Assembly: GCA_963704975.1 (NCBI GenBank)
Contig: CAVPIK010000034.1
Location: 62,001 to 126,000 of the forward strand
DNA: 64,000 nt
Direction: 5' to 3'
Source of the DNA: JAGNDO01 sp963704975
GTDB taxonomy: Bacteria; Chloroflexota; Anaerolineae; Caldilineales; Caldilineaceae
Every line of letters starts with the position of its first letter. The stretch's first letter is position 1. Shown piece after piece: positions 51,911 through 61,511 of the stretch. The translations under genes and the position numbers were made by a program. Below the pieces are notes generated by a model. The model worked only from the letters and a program-made list of their open reading frames with translations. It made no database searches and had not been told where the DNA came from.

Positions 51911-51939
51911 AGGATACCAGGGGTGGGGATGGATGTCAA
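51911..51939 (-). promoter_or_regulatory. Promoter of the lysine operon
   Basis: On the minus strand a consensus TTGACA is followed after exactly 17 bases by TATCCT. Transcription should start near 51904 and run into the leader peptide. Confidence 0.75.
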
Positions 51940-51979
51940 ATCGGACCGTCGCTGAATGAAGGGGGCTTGGGCAATTTGG

Positions 51980-51988
51980 TGGTATAAT
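51980..51988 (+). promoter_or_regulatory. Extended -10 promoter for the DUF1295 gene
   Basis: TGGTATAAT on the plus strand is an extended -10 element about 60 bases before the start codon; the -35 region is weak. Confidence 0.45.
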
Positions 51989-52047
51989 TAACCCTAACCA
52001 CGTAGGTCCATATTCAAACCAAACACCCAAGAAAGCGAGCAAATTCC

Positions 52048-52924
52048 ATGAATAAAGCCGAACGAACCGCTTTGATCGCCATTCCCATCGTTCTGTTGCT
52101 GGCGGCGGGGGTTGCCTGGGCCGGCAGCCAGGGCAGCGTTGAGGTGGCCGGGTTCCCCCTCTTTGCCCTGGCCGTGGTCCTGGCCTTCCTGATCCAGTGG
52201 ATCGTCTTTATCCCCTCCTTTCTCCAGCACACGGAGAAGTTTTTCGACCTCACGGGCAGCGTCACCTATCTGACCGTCATGGCCCTGGCCGTGCTGCTCA
52301 GCCCCGTGCGGGATGCCCGCTCCATCGTGCTCTGGATCATGGTCTCGGTCTGGGCCATCCGCCTGGGCTATTTCCTCTTCACCCGCATCCAGCGGGACGG
52401 CCACGATGGCCGCTTTGATGAGTTGAAGGTCTCGTTTCTGCGCTTTTTGATGACCTGGACCCTGCAAGGGTCTGTGGGTCTCCCTGACCCTGGCCGCAGC
52501 GTTGATCGCCATCACCAGCCAGACCCGCAAAGAGTTGGGCGCGGTGGAGGCCATCGGCATCCTGGTCTGGCTGATCGGTTTTGGCATCGAAGCAGTGGCC
52601 GACGATCAGAAGCGGCGCTGGCGGACGAAGAAGGCCAACAAGGGCAAGTTCATCAACACGGGGCTGTGGGCCTGGTCTCGCCACCCCAACTATTTTGGCG
52701 AAATCTTGCTTTGGGTGGGCGTCCTGATCATCGCTGTTCCCGTACTCCAGGGCTGGCAGTGGATCGCCCTGATCTCCCCCATCTTTGTCACCCTGCTGCT
52801 CACCCGGGTCAGCGGCGTGCCCATGTTGGAGAAGCGGGCCGACGACAAGTGGGGCGGCCAGCCCAAATATGAAGCGTACAAGGCCAAGACACCCGTGCTG
52901 ATCATGCGTCCGCCGAGCAAGTAG
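52048..52924 (+). CDS. DUF1295 / steroid 5-alpha-reductase-like membrane protein (one frameshift)
   Basis: The joined product of about 291 residues starts MNKAERTALIAIPIVLLLAA and has six or more membrane helices. The family signature lies in the C-terminal half: KGKFINTGLWAWSRHPNYFG followed by EILLWVG, a conserved NADPH-binding block of isoprenylcysteine methyltransferase / 5-alpha-reductase-like proteins, then RVSGVPMLEKRADDKWGGQP and YEAYKAKTPVLIMRPP. An indel near 52470 separates FLMTWTLQG from LWVSLTLAAALIAITSQTRK. The substrate is unknown, probably a lipid or steroid-like ketone. The gene is divergent from the lysine operon and followed by an unknown gene 11 bases away. Confidence 0.85.
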
Positions 52925-52934
52925 GGGAGTCCCC

Positions 52935-53555
52935 ATGTCCAACCCAATCCCACAACTGCCGCCCCACATTGTCGCTAAATTGGCTGGTCGGGGCGTCATC
53001 GATGACGAGGGAATAGTGGCTGCCATGCAGGCTGATCCCGTGCTACGGGCGGAGGTACAGACCTTCTTGGCCGAGAATCAGATGCAGATCCATGAGTGGC
53101 TGCTTAAGGATTTGATGTCGGTGCAGAATAGTCAGGAATTGACCGATCTGGTGACCCGGGCCCCATTTGTGTTAGAGGACAGCTTTCTCACCTCCCTCGG
53201 TCAACTGGCTGCGTCTGCTCAAGAAAAAGGCAACCTCGACGTCGCGGATGTGCTGACCGCCCGGCTGGCCAGCCTCATGCGCATCCGGCATGAAGGGGAA
53301 ACCCCCACACCTCAATCGCCTCTGCCTGTTCTAAGCGTAGAGGAACTGCTCTATCAACTCGTCCAAGCCTTCCTCTACGCCGAGGACGAAGCCACCGCCC
53401 GCCAAGTCTTTGCCGAGGCCCCGGCCCTGCTCCTCTCCGACGACGCCCGGCAGATCCTCGATCACGGCATCGAGGCGGACAACGAGCAAAGCCGCCGCCG
53501 TCTGGCCGAGCGCAAGACCCTGTTGCGCAAATTGCGTCGGGAATCCAGATCGTAG
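52935..53555 (+). CDS. Helical protein of unknown function
   Basis: The frame is open for 206 residues: MSNPIPQLPPHIVAKLAGRG at the start, then a largely alpha-helical, Leu/Ala-rich sequence (ELLYQLVQAFLYAEDEATAR, EAPALLLSDDARQILDHGIE) ending in a basic stretch (RRLAERKTLLRKLRRESRS). The repeated pattern of a helix ending in a Pro-x-Leu-Leu-x-x-Asp-Ala motif resembles segments that precede TPR or CHAT regions in large proteins of this phylum, as I recall, but no catalytic residue is visible. Its TAG stop lies inside a perfect palindrome. It is 11 bases after the DUF1295 gene and likely co-transcribed. Confidence 0.65.
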   Translation: MSNPIPQLPPHIVAKLAGRGVIDDEGIVAAMQADPVLRAEVQTFLAENQMQIHEWLLKDLMSVQNSQELTDLVTRAPFVLEDSFLTSLGQLAASAQEKGNLDVADVLTARLASLMRIRHEGETPTPQSPLPVLSVEELLYQLVQAFLYAEDEATARQVFAEAPALLLSDDARQILDHGIEADNEQSRRRLAERKTLLRKLRRESRS

Positions 53556-53630
53556 GGGTTTGAGTGGAAAGCAAAAAAAGGCAGGCACCTCAGGTGCCTG
53601 CCTTTTTTTGCTTTCCACTCAAACCCCTAC
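53552..53630. terminator. Perfect 39-bp palindrome containing both convergent stop codons
   Basis: The left arm begins GTAGGGGTTTGAGTGGAAAG, and the right arm is its exact 39-base complement after one central C. The arms include a run of seven A (left) and seven T (right), so it works as a terminator both ways. The TAG of the left gene and the TAG of patB on the other strand are formed by the symmetrical outer bases. Confidence 0.9.
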
Positions 53631-54798
53631 AGCGTCGCCACGGCCCGCTGAATCCGGGTCAACCCCTCCATCAAAAGCTCCGGGCTGGTGCCGAAGTTGA
53701 GGCGCACAAAGCCCGCCCCGCCCTTGCCAAACCATGCCCCGTCGTTCATGGCCACCTTGGCCTCTTTCATGAAAAAGTCCGCCGGGCTGTCAAAGCTGTC
53801 GGGGATCGCCAGATCCGTGCAATCCAGCCAAGACAAATAGGTGGCCTCGGGGACCGTGACCCGTACGCCGGGCAGATTTTCCTTCACAAAGCCGTCACCA
53901 TGTCCCGATTGGCCGTGAGCTGCACCCGCATGTCGTCCAGCCAGTCGTCGCATTGGGTGTAGGCGGCCAGGGCGGCGGTGTAGCCCAGCAGGTTGGTGTG
54001 GGGGACGATGCCCGCCATGCCCTTTTCCATCTGTTTGCGCAGGGCCTCGTTCTGCACAATGGCAAAACTCATGCCCAGGCCGGGGACGTTGAAGGTCTTG
54101 CTGGGGGCCATCAACGTGATGGTGCGGGCGGAGATCTCCGGGTCCAGGGCGGCCAGGGGGGTGTGGGCCGCGCCGTCCAACAGCAGGTCACAGTGGATCT
54201 CGTCGGAGCAGATCACCATGTCGTGGCCGGCGCAGATCTCGGCCATGCTGGCCAGCTCATCCACGTTCCAGGCCCGGCCAATGGGGTTGTGGGGGTGACA
54301 GAGCATGAAGAGCTTGGTGTTGGGCCGAATGGCGCTCTGGAAGGCGTCAAAGTCGATCTCGTAGCGTAGGGTGTGATCCGATTTCACCGCCGCTAATTCC
54401 GCCACATGCAATGCACGGCCCTGGTTTTCCGGTGAACTCAGGAAGGGGCCATAGACCGGCGTGGTGGCCAGCACCCCGTCCCCCGGCGCTCCAACGGACC
54501 GAGCGATGGCATTCAGCCCGCTGACTAGGCCGGGCAGATAGATGATCTGGTCCGGCGTTACCTGCCAGCCGTAGAGCCGGTCCAGCCGGGCGCAGATGGC
54601 CTCGTCCAGCTCTTTGGGCGGCATGCCATAGCCGAAATTCCCATGTTGTACTCGGGCCGCCAGAGCATCGACAATGGGTTGCGGCGAGGCGAAATCCATG
54701 TCCGCCACCCACATGGGCAGCACATCTTCGGCGTAGACCGACCACTTGGCGCTGTGGAACGCTCGACGGTTGGGCGTGTTGGCAAAGGTAGACGACAT
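53627..54798 (-). CDS. patB: PatB/MalY-type aminotransferase, cystathionine beta-lyase (one frameshift)
   Basis: This fold type I PLP enzyme of about 390 residues probably cleaves cystathionine to homocysteine. It starts MSSTFANTPNRRAFHSAKWS, with the signature VLPMWVADMDFASPQPI, GFGYGMPP-like GNFGYGMPPKELDEAI, LCHPHNPIGRAWNVDELASM, ICSDEIHCDLLLDG and the Schiff-base Lys in MAPSKTFNVPGLGMSFAIV. An indel near 53887 splits QLTANRDMV from DGFVKENLPGVRVTVPEATY. The end FGTSPELLMEGLTRIQRAVA is normal. The mrp operon begins upstream on the same strand with a short gap, so read-through from mrpG is possible. Confidence 0.88.
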
Positions 54799-54813
54799 AA
54801 AGTTGGCTCCAGA

Positions 54814-55236
54814 TCAGGCTGTGGGTTGGGTGGGTTGGGTGGACGATTGAGCGTGGCCTGTCTTGGTGGCCCCTGCCAGATCATCGATACGTAGATGAAA
54901 GTCTTTCTCGGCTTCTTGGCCATCTTCGCTTTCAACGCCATCGAAGGCCGTGCGATAAGCGGCTCGGGCCATGGTGGTCGTGGCAACGGGGGCCGTGACG
55001 AAAAAGAGCACGATCAGGGCGATCATGGTGGGCAGGCGGTCCTGGTGGTAGAAGGCAACCCCCGCAGCCAGGAGCAGACTCGTTATCCCCACGGTGGACG
55101 CCATGTCCGCTGCGTGCATGCGCGCAAAGACATCCGGCAGCCGGATCATGCCCAAACCGCTCAACAGCATGAAGAGTGTGCCGATCAGCGCCAAAACCAA
55201 TATCACAATTTCTCTAAGTGGCCCAATGTCCATCAT
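54814..55236 (-). CDS. mrpG: Mrp Na+/H+ antiporter subunit G
   Basis: The 140-residue protein has three helices (ILVLALIGTLFMLLSGLGMI, VGITSLLLAAGVAFY, IALIVLFFVTAPVATTTMAR) and the subunit G signature IRLPDVFARMHAADMASTVG. The C-terminal 50 residues form an acidic, Gln/Thr-rich tail longer than in most MrpG proteins. It is the last gene of the mrpABCDEFG order. The complex exports Na+ or other cations against protons at the membrane. Confidence 0.93.
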   Translation of the reverse strand: MMDIGPLREIVILVLALIGTLFMLLSGLGMIRLPDVFARMHAADMASTVGITSLLLAAGVAFYHQDRLPTMIALIVLFFVTAPVATTTMARAAYRTAFDGVESEDGQEAEKDFHLRIDDLAGATKTGHAQSSTQPTQPTA

Positions 55237-55250
55237 TTATCCTTTTCCGA

Positions 55251-55550
55251 TCACTCAGTATCGTTTGTGCCAGCCTGTTCCAAATAGCGGGCGAACATGA
55301 CCGTGCCCAAGAAGCCCAACACCGCAGTGACCACGGCCCCGTCCAGCAGCAGGGGCGATCCGCTACGCACGGCAAAGAGGGCGAAGATGCCCACGGCATG
55401 GACCGCGATCAGGTCGAAGGCCACTGTGCGGTTGGGCACGTCCGGCCCCACGATCAGCCGATAAAAGCAGATGACCATGGAAAAAGTGAGCAGGATGATC
55501 AAAACTTCCATGCCCAACTCGAAAAGTCGCAGATTGCCTAAGATCAGCAT
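55251..55550 (-). CDS. mrpF: Mrp Na+/H+ antiporter subunit F
   Basis: A 99-residue, three-helix protein: MLILGNLRLFELGMEVLIIL, then FYRLIVGPDVPNRTVAFDLI, the conserved RxxxGPxxxDRxxAxD-type loop of MrpF/MnhF, and LLLDGAVVTAVLGFLGTVMF. It starts directly after mrpE (stop and start adjacent) and precedes mrpG. Confidence 0.93.
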   Translation of the reverse strand: MLILGNLRLFELGMEVLIILLTFSMVICFYRLIVGPDVPNRTVAFDLIAVHAVGIFALFAVRSGSPLLLDGAVVTAVLGFLGTVMFARYLEQAGTNDTE

Positions 55551-56040
55551 TTAGATATTCCCCCGTGTGAACTGTAAAATGCGCCGTTCGAATCCGTTTT
55601 GGATGCTCTCTCGGAACTGGTCCTCGTTCTCTGTTTGCAGGTTGTGGACATAGAGAACTTTCCTGCCATCGGCGTCCGGGATCAGGTCTACGCTGATGGT
55701 GCCCGGCGTCAAGGTGATGACCGAGGCCAACAGGGTGATCTCCAGGTCGCTGCTGACGGTCAGGGGAATGCCGATGATGCAGGAATCCAGCTTTTTATTC
55801 AGTCTTCCTGGGTACAGAACCAAGGCGGCGAAGTGGAGATTGCTCATCCCAATCTTCCACAGCACATAGACGATGAAGCCGATGGCCCGCCCGATCCGCC
55901 GTCCGTATGAGCGCTCAACCAGGGTCAGCACGCACCAGGCCGCCCAGGAAGCCAAAAGCAAAGCCCTGGGGCGTAAATTCCTGGTTCAATGCCGGCCATA
56001 AAAGCATCAAAAATAGATTGATCAACACCAATTTCGCCAT
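55551..56040 (-). CDS. mrpE: Mrp Na+/H+ antiporter subunit E (one frameshift)
   Basis: The product of about 163 residues begins MAKLVLINLFLMLLWPALNQ and then EFTPQGFAFGFLGG, the typical MrpE N-terminus, before an indel near 55940 and VLTLVERSYGRRIGRAIGFI. The conserved tail reads TLLASVITLTPGTISVDLIP and LYVHNLQTENEDQFRESIQN. Only one indel separates the halves. Confidence 0.9.
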
Positions 56041-56075
56041 CTTACATCCTCGCCAACCTACTCAATCGTTCAATT

Positions 56076-56200
56076 AACCCCACCCTAACCCTCCCCAGGT
56101 TGGGGAGGGGACCGATCGTGCGTACCGAACTTCTGATTGCGGCGATCCGGCTCCTCCCCCAACCTGGGGGAGGTTGGGAGGGGGTGTTTTGGACGTTATC
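56076..56200. repeat. GC-rich imperfect inverted repeat between mrpD and mrpE
   Basis: CCCCACCCTAACCCTCCCCA with GGTTGGGGAGGGG on the left mirrors CTCCTCCCCCAACCTGGGGG and GGTTGGGAGGGGGTG on the right, about 120 bases in all. It interrupts an otherwise tightly packed operon. Confidence 0.75.
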
Positions 56201-56210
56201 AACAAATCCT

Positions 56211-57795
56211 CTAATGCCCGCCATCCACCGGTTTGCTCAACACGGGGATCTCGTCCGTCGGTGCGATCTGGGCAATGTAGCCCTGGCGGTCCATCACCTG
56301 TTCGGCGGCCACATTCGCATAGTGGAAGACAGTTTGGCCAAAGATGCCCATGGTCAGGCTGAGGGCGACCAGGAGGGCAATCGGTCCCAAGGTCAGCCAC
56401 TGGCCGCCGGGTCGAGAGAGCGGCGCGGTCTTGGCCTCCGGCTGGTCGCTTGTGCCCCAAAAGGCGACTTGCCACAGGCGTGCCATGTTCATCAACGTGA
56501 AGACGCTGACCAAAACGCTGACCCCGGCCACCCACCAATGGCCCGTGTCCAGGGTGATCTCGAGCAGGCTGAGCTTGCTGACGAAGCCGCTAAAGGGCGG
56601 AATGCCGGCCAGAGACATGGCGGCCAAGAAGAAAAGTACGGCCAAAACTGGGCGGCGTTGCATCAGCCCCCCAAGTTTGCCGTTGGTCAGGCTGCCGCTG
56701 CCCATCTCCAACTCCACCGTGCCCCCGGCCATCAGCAGGGCGGTCTTGACAATCATGTGATGGGCCAGGTAGAGGATCGCTGCGGCCATGCCGAAAGCCC
56801 ACGGGCAACGTGTTGCCGCTTGCCGCCACGCCCAGCCCCATGATCATAAAGCCCACATGGCTGATGATGTGAAAACTGAGCACCCGGCGGATGGTATTGG
56901 CCGCCATCGCCCCCAGCACCCCGACCAGCATGGTGAAGCCCGCCATCCACAGGAGCAAGGGCTGCCAGGCCACAAGCAGCTCCGGGAAGAAGAGAGGGAA
57001 TATGCGAAATAGGGTGTAAATGCCTACTTTTGTGAGCAACCCGCCAAAGAAAGCAGTCACCACCGGATGGGTGGTGTGGTAGCTGCTGGGCAGCCAGAAA
57101 AAGAGCGGAAAGAGTCCCGCCTTGCTGCCAAAGGCCACCAGCAACAGGCCGGCCATCAACAGGCGGATGTGCGGCGGCGCAAACTCCAAGCGCTGGGCCA
57201 GGTGGGCCATGTTCAGGGTGCCCAGGGTGCCATAGGCCACCCCGGCTGCGGCCAAGAAGAGCACAGAGGCCAATAGATTCAAGACGACATAACGAATGCC
57301 GCTGTTGATCTGGCGCATCTGCCCGCCCACGGTCAGCAGCACAAAGCTGGTCATGAGCAGAACCTCGAAAAAGACATAGAGGTTGAAGAGATCCCCGGCC
57401 AGAAAGGCCCCGTTCACCCCCATGACCAGAAAGAGAATCAGCGGATAAAAGTTCAGTCGCTGGCGGTCATCCATGGTTTTGATGCTGAAGGGCACAATGG
57501 TCACGGCCAGGATAGCGGTCAGGCTGAGCATGATGCCGGTCAACCCGTCTGCCACCAGGGTGATGCCGAAGGGCGCCTGCCAGTTGCCCACCTGGATGGA
57601 GATACGCCCAACGGTGAGGGTGTGCTGCAGGATGGCCAGGGCGATCACCAGATTTAGGATTGTGGCCACGATGGCCAGGTTGCGCTGCCAGGCCAGATTT
57701 TCATACTGGTTCCGTCGCAATCGCAATAGCCCCAAGGCAGCAAAGATCATGGGGATGGCGACGGGTGCGGCCAGCCAGTTCGGGGTCAGCGTCAT
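56211..57795 (-). CDS. mrpD: Mrp Na+/H+ antiporter subunit D (one frameshift)
   Basis: The NuoN/NuoM-like antiporter subunit has about 528 residues. It starts MTLTPNWLAAPVAIPMIFAA, with the conserved helices LADGLTGIMLSLTAILAVTI-type (VADGLTGIMLSLTAILAV), AGDLFNLYVFFEVLLMTSFV (the acidic residue in the helix used for proton transfer), LVAFGSKAGLFPLFFWLPSS (conserved Lys) and RRVLSFHIISHVGFMIMGLG. An indel near 56795 joins to ILYLAHHMIVKTALLMAGGT. The start ATG overlaps the mrpC stop by four bases. Confidence 0.93.
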
Positions 57796-58277
57796 GAGGG
57801 AACTCCTGCCCCAGGGGTCTTGGCGGGTTGATGCTCTTTTGGATACTCCAGGTACTCAAAATCGTCTTCCGAAGGGTCAAGACCGTAGATGTAGTAGTCC
57901 GGTGTGTCGGCAAAACCGTCGTGGTTCCGATCTTCTGCGGCCAGTAGGCCTTTGCCCGTGCCATAGATCAGCTCCATGCGCCGGTTGACCAGAACGATCA
58001 CAAAGGCGGTGATGCCAAAGCTGATCACGATGGCGGTCAGGATCAGGGCCTGGGGCAGGGGGTCGGGATAGTTGGTGAAATCCACCACCTTTTGGGTCTT
58101 GTCCAAGATGGCCGGGGTGCCCCGTTTGAGGGCGCCTGTGCCAAAGAGCAGCAGATTGACCCCGTGGCTGAGCAGGGCCAACCCCAGGATCAGTTTGATT
58201 TCGCCTCGGCGCAGGATCAAATAGGTGCCTCCGGCAAAGAGGACCCCGACAACGCCGGCCAATATATATCCGGTCAT
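57792..58277 (-). CDS. mrpC: Mrp Na+/H+ antiporter subunit C
   Basis: A NuoK-like subunit of 161 residues with three helices: YILAGVVGVLFAGGTYLILR, IKLILGLALLSHGVNLLLFG and ALILTAIVISFGITAFVIVL, where the NPDPLPQALILTAIVIS-type block (YPDPLPQALILTAIVISFG) is the family signature. A C-terminal soluble extension (NHDGFADTPDYYIYGLDPSE) is longer than the common 110-residue form and contains an EF-hand-like acidic loop. Confidence 0.93.
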   Translation of the reverse strand: MTGYILAGVVGVLFAGGTYLILRRGEIKLILGLALLSHGVNLLLFGTGALKRGTPAILDKTQKVVDFTNYPDPLPQALILTAIVISFGITAFVIVLVNRRMELIYGTGKGLLAAEDRNHDGFADTPDYYIYGLDPSEDDFEYLEYPKEHQPAKTPGAGVPS

Positions 58278-58279
58278 GG

Positions 58280-58708
58280 TTAATCGTCCTCCTCGGTGTT
58301 GGCGGCTTGGTTTAGCCCCAGAAGGTAGGAGGTGGTCACCGAAACCACCACAAAAAAGACCCCAATGTCAAAGGTCACCGGGGAACCAAGCACATATTCC
58401 ATCTTGCCGGGCAGAACATCTACCCACAAGCTGGTAAAGAAGACGCCCTGAAAGATACCGGCCAGGGCCGAACTGACGGCCAGGAGCAGCCCTAGCCCGA
58501 TCATGGGTTGCAGAAAGCGACCTATGGATTGTTGCACCACATCTACCCCCCGCCCCAAAATCTGCAGCTCGAAGGCCGCAGCGGCCATCAACCCGGCAAT
58601 AAAGCCGCCGCCGGGCAGGTTGTGGCCCCGCAACAACAAAAAGAGAGCCAGGATCAACAACACCGGCGTCATCACACGATCTAATAGTCGTAAATATAGT
58701 TCAGGCAT
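58280..58708 (-). CDS. mrpB: Mrp Na+/H+ antiporter subunit B
   Basis: A 142-residue, four-helix protein with the MnhB signature RGHNLPGGGFIAGLMAAAAF and the C-terminal VTFDIGVFFVVVSVTTSYLL. It follows mrpA and ends two bases before mrpC. The gap to mrpA (58709-58785) holds tandem TGCACAA heptamers. Confidence 0.93.
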   Translation of the reverse strand: MPELYLRLLDRVMTPVLLILALFLLLRGHNLPGGGFIAGLMAAAAFELQILGRGVDVVQQSIGRFLQPMIGLGLLLAVSSALAGIFQGVFFTSLWVDVLPGKMEYVLGSPVTFDIGVFFVVVSVTTSYLLGLNQAANTEEDD

Positions 58709-58785
58709 ACCAGTCTCAGATCAATGAACAATTGAAAATGCACAATGCACAATGAGCGAAATCATCTCTTCACCCGCTCACCCGC

Positions 58786-61182
58786 TTACCCGCTCGTCTC
58801 GTCATCCTCGTTGCGCAGTTTGCCTATCATCAGGCGCAGACGGGAGGAACGTAGCAGGCCATAGCCGCCCAAGGCAGCCAAGGAGAGCACGGTGATTTCG
58901 CCCAAGGTATCGTAGCCGCGGAAGTCGACCAGGATCACGTTGACCACGTTGCCCCCGTGGCCGCCGATCAGCGAGTTTTTCATAAAGAATTCGCTGATGC
59001 TGGGCGCAAAAGAGTCGCCAGCGGTCAGCACGACCAGCACAAAGCCCAACAGCCCCACGGAAATGGAGACGGCCAGGTTTCGCACCAACACAAATGCGCT
59101 CAAAGGATGCCGGGCCTGGATGGGGATGCGGTAAAAGACCAGCACCAGCAGCACCACGGTCAACACTTCGATCAGCAGTTGGGTCAGGGCCAGATCCGGG
59201 GCGCCGAAGAAGACAAAGGCCATCGTTACCACGATGCCCACCACGCCCAGGCTGATGATGGCGTTGAGCCGAGGCTGGGAGCTTACGGTAATCAGAGCGG
59301 CGACGACGGCCACAACGAAGAGCGCCACCTCATGCACTTCTGGCATGGTTTTTTGCAGCTCGGACCACGGCAGAAAGAGCGATCCCAGCCCAGCCCAGGA
59401 TCCCAGACCGGTGACCAGGGCATACAGAACCATGCCCACCGCGGCCATCAGCACAATGCTGGCGTGATCCGCCAGGGTGCGCCCTTGCACCAAATTGGTC
59501 ACCCAATCGGCCAGCCTGTTCAACCCGCGCAGGATCCATTGGGTGAAGATCACCTGCCCGTCCAACCAGGCCGGCGTGGCTTTGTGGATGATCGCCCGCA
59601 CCCATTTTCGGCCCAAAAAGAGCAGGATCCCCGTGGCGATGGCGGCCATGCTGGTCAGGAAGACCGGGGTCAACCCGTGCCACAGGGCCAGCTCAACCTG
59701 CACCGCTTTGCCCGCCACCGCTGACGCGGGTGAATTCAGGAGCATAGGCACAAAGGTGCCCAGACCAAAGGGCATGGCCGTGCCCAACAACACCAAAAAG
59801 AGGGCCGGGGCATCCAAGGCAAAGGCGGACGGGTGGGCCACCGTCCGCCGTCGGTTCGGGGGAGGTGCGGCGCAGAAATGTCTCCCAAAGCAGGGTGAAG
59901 CTGTACGCCACGAAGAAGGCCCCGACCACTCCGGCCAGGCCAATGGCGATCCACCACAGATCGTCGTGGGTGGTCTCCAGTTGGGTGAAGAGGGTCTCCA
60001 GCAGGGTCTCTTTGGCCAGAAAACCAAAGAGCGGCGGCAGCCCGGCCATGGAGAGCCCGGCCAAGATCGCCGTGGTTGCCGTCCAGGGCAGTTGCCGCCA
60101 CAGCCCGGCCAGCTTGCGGATGTCCCGGGTGTGGGTGGCGTGGTCCACATTGCCCGCCACCATAAAGAGCGGCCCCTTGTAGAGGGCATGGGCCACAGAT
60201 GCCCACCACGACGGCGATGTAGGCATATTTGCTGTCAAAGGCCAAGAGCAGCACCAGGATGCCCAACTGGCTGACCGTGGCATAGGCCAAGATCGCCTTG
60301 AGATCCCACTTGGCGATGGCGGTGATGGCCCCCACCAGGGCCGTGGTCCCGCCCACAATCAGCAGGCTCCAGAACCAGAGGGGGCTGTCGCTCATGGCCG
60401 GGTGGAAGCGGGCCAGCAGGAAGACGCCAGCCTTCACCATGGTGGCCGAGTGCAGATAGGCCGAAGCCGGGGTGGGCGCGCTCATGGCCCCAGGCAGCCA
60501 GAAATGGAAGGGGAATTGGGCCGATTTGGTGAAAGCGCCCAGCAAAATTAAAGCCAGGGCCGAGGGGAAGATGGCCAAACTGGTCAAATTCGGTGTGGCC
60601 AAAATCTCGCTGATGCTATAGCTGCCCGACGGCTTGGCCCAGCATCACCAACCCCATGAGCATGAAAAGGCCGCCAAGACCGGTGATCACCAAAGCCGTG
60701 TTGGCCCCGGTGCGGGCTTCGGCATTCTTGTGCTTGAACCCGATCAGCAGATACGAGGTCAGGCTGGTGCCCTCCCAAAAGGCGAAGAGGGTGATCACAT
60801 TGTCGCTCCACACCAGCCCCAACATGCTGGCCATGAAGGCGAAGAGATAGGCGTAGAAAAGCCCCTGGCTCTCGTCGTTTTCCAGATAATAGTGGGTGTA
60901 GAAGGCAATGGCGGTCCCGATCACCGTGATGATCAGCCCAAAGAGCAGGGCCAGCCCATCCAGGCGCAAGGAGACGTCCAGCCCAAAGCTGGGGATCCAC
61001 GGATAGACTTCGGTGATGATAGGTGCCAGCGTTGATGCTGGGGATCTGGCTGATCAACCATCCAGGGCAATGGCCGCTGGGGGCAGGGCCGCCAGCCATC
61101 CGCCAATGGCCAGGCGGTGGGGACGGATCAACCACAAAACGAGGCTGGTTGCAAAGAGTAGAAGTAGGGCGACAGCAAGCAT
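58786..61182 (-). CDS. mrpA: Mrp Na+/H+ antiporter subunit A (several frameshifts)
   Basis: The large NuoL-like subunit with an MbhE-like extension spans about 795 residues. It starts MLAVALLLLFATSLVLWLIR. Landmarks in order are LITLFAFWEGTSLTSYLLIG-type sequence (VITLFAFWEGTSLTSYLLIG), ALILLGAFTKSAQFPFHFWL with the conserved Lys, APTPASAYLHSATMVKAGVF, KWDLKAILAYATVSQLGILV, HALYKGPLFMVAGNVDHATH and AGLPPLFGFLAKETLLE. The C-terminal domain has FGAPDLALTQLLIEVLTVVL and NVILVDFRGYDTLGEITVLS, the MnhA/MbhD-E region. Indels lie near 61040, 60620, 60195 and 59850. First gene of the operon. Confidence 0.93.
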
Positions 61183-61511
61183 AGGCGGGCAATCCAGATC
61201 TAAAGTTCGTAGTTGGCGCCTTGGCGCCCCGGGGCGCCAAGAACCAACTTGTGGGTAAAAAGTAAAGCGGTTTAGTAGTTAGATTGTCTTTTGTTTGACC
61301 TTGAACTACAATGTGCCGTCCGTGCCTGCCTGGGGCCCGCCGCGGCGGGTGAGGGAATCCAGAGGGAATTGGCGAGGGTCTTCATTGACCAGCAATCAAG
61401 TTCGGGCACAAACTTGATTAGTGTATCCGTTTTTGGGGGATTCAGCAAAGATCCAGATCGCTCCTTTATTCTAAGGCCGCTTGTCCGCACTACACATGGA
61501 AAGACGTACTC
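61183..61511. other. Divergent intergenic region upstream of mrpA and the EamA gene
   Basis: No gene is supported. A 22-base perfect palindrome (CTTGGCGCCCCGGGGCGCCAAG halves) lies at 61220-61241, close enough to the mrpA start to be an operator or leader hairpin. GGCGGGTGAGGG at 61343 is the only other notable string. Confidence 0.5.
61220..61241. repeat. Perfect 11-bp inverted repeat upstream of mrpA
   Basis: CTTGGCGCCCC and its exact complement are directly adjacent, about 38 bases before the mrpA start, flanked by AGTTGG/CCAACT. Confidence 0.7.

Larger units (their letters stand above)
51617..52047. other. Divergent control region between the lysine operon and the DUF1295 gene
   Basis: This 430-base stretch carries the minus-strand promoter, leader peptide and attenuator of the lysine operon (51735-51939) and a plus-strand extended -10 (51980-51988). 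About 115 bases remain between the terminator and homocitrate synthase; they hold a small GGCGCTAAGCGCC-type hairpin near 51700-51720 and the ribosome site. Confidence 0.75.
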
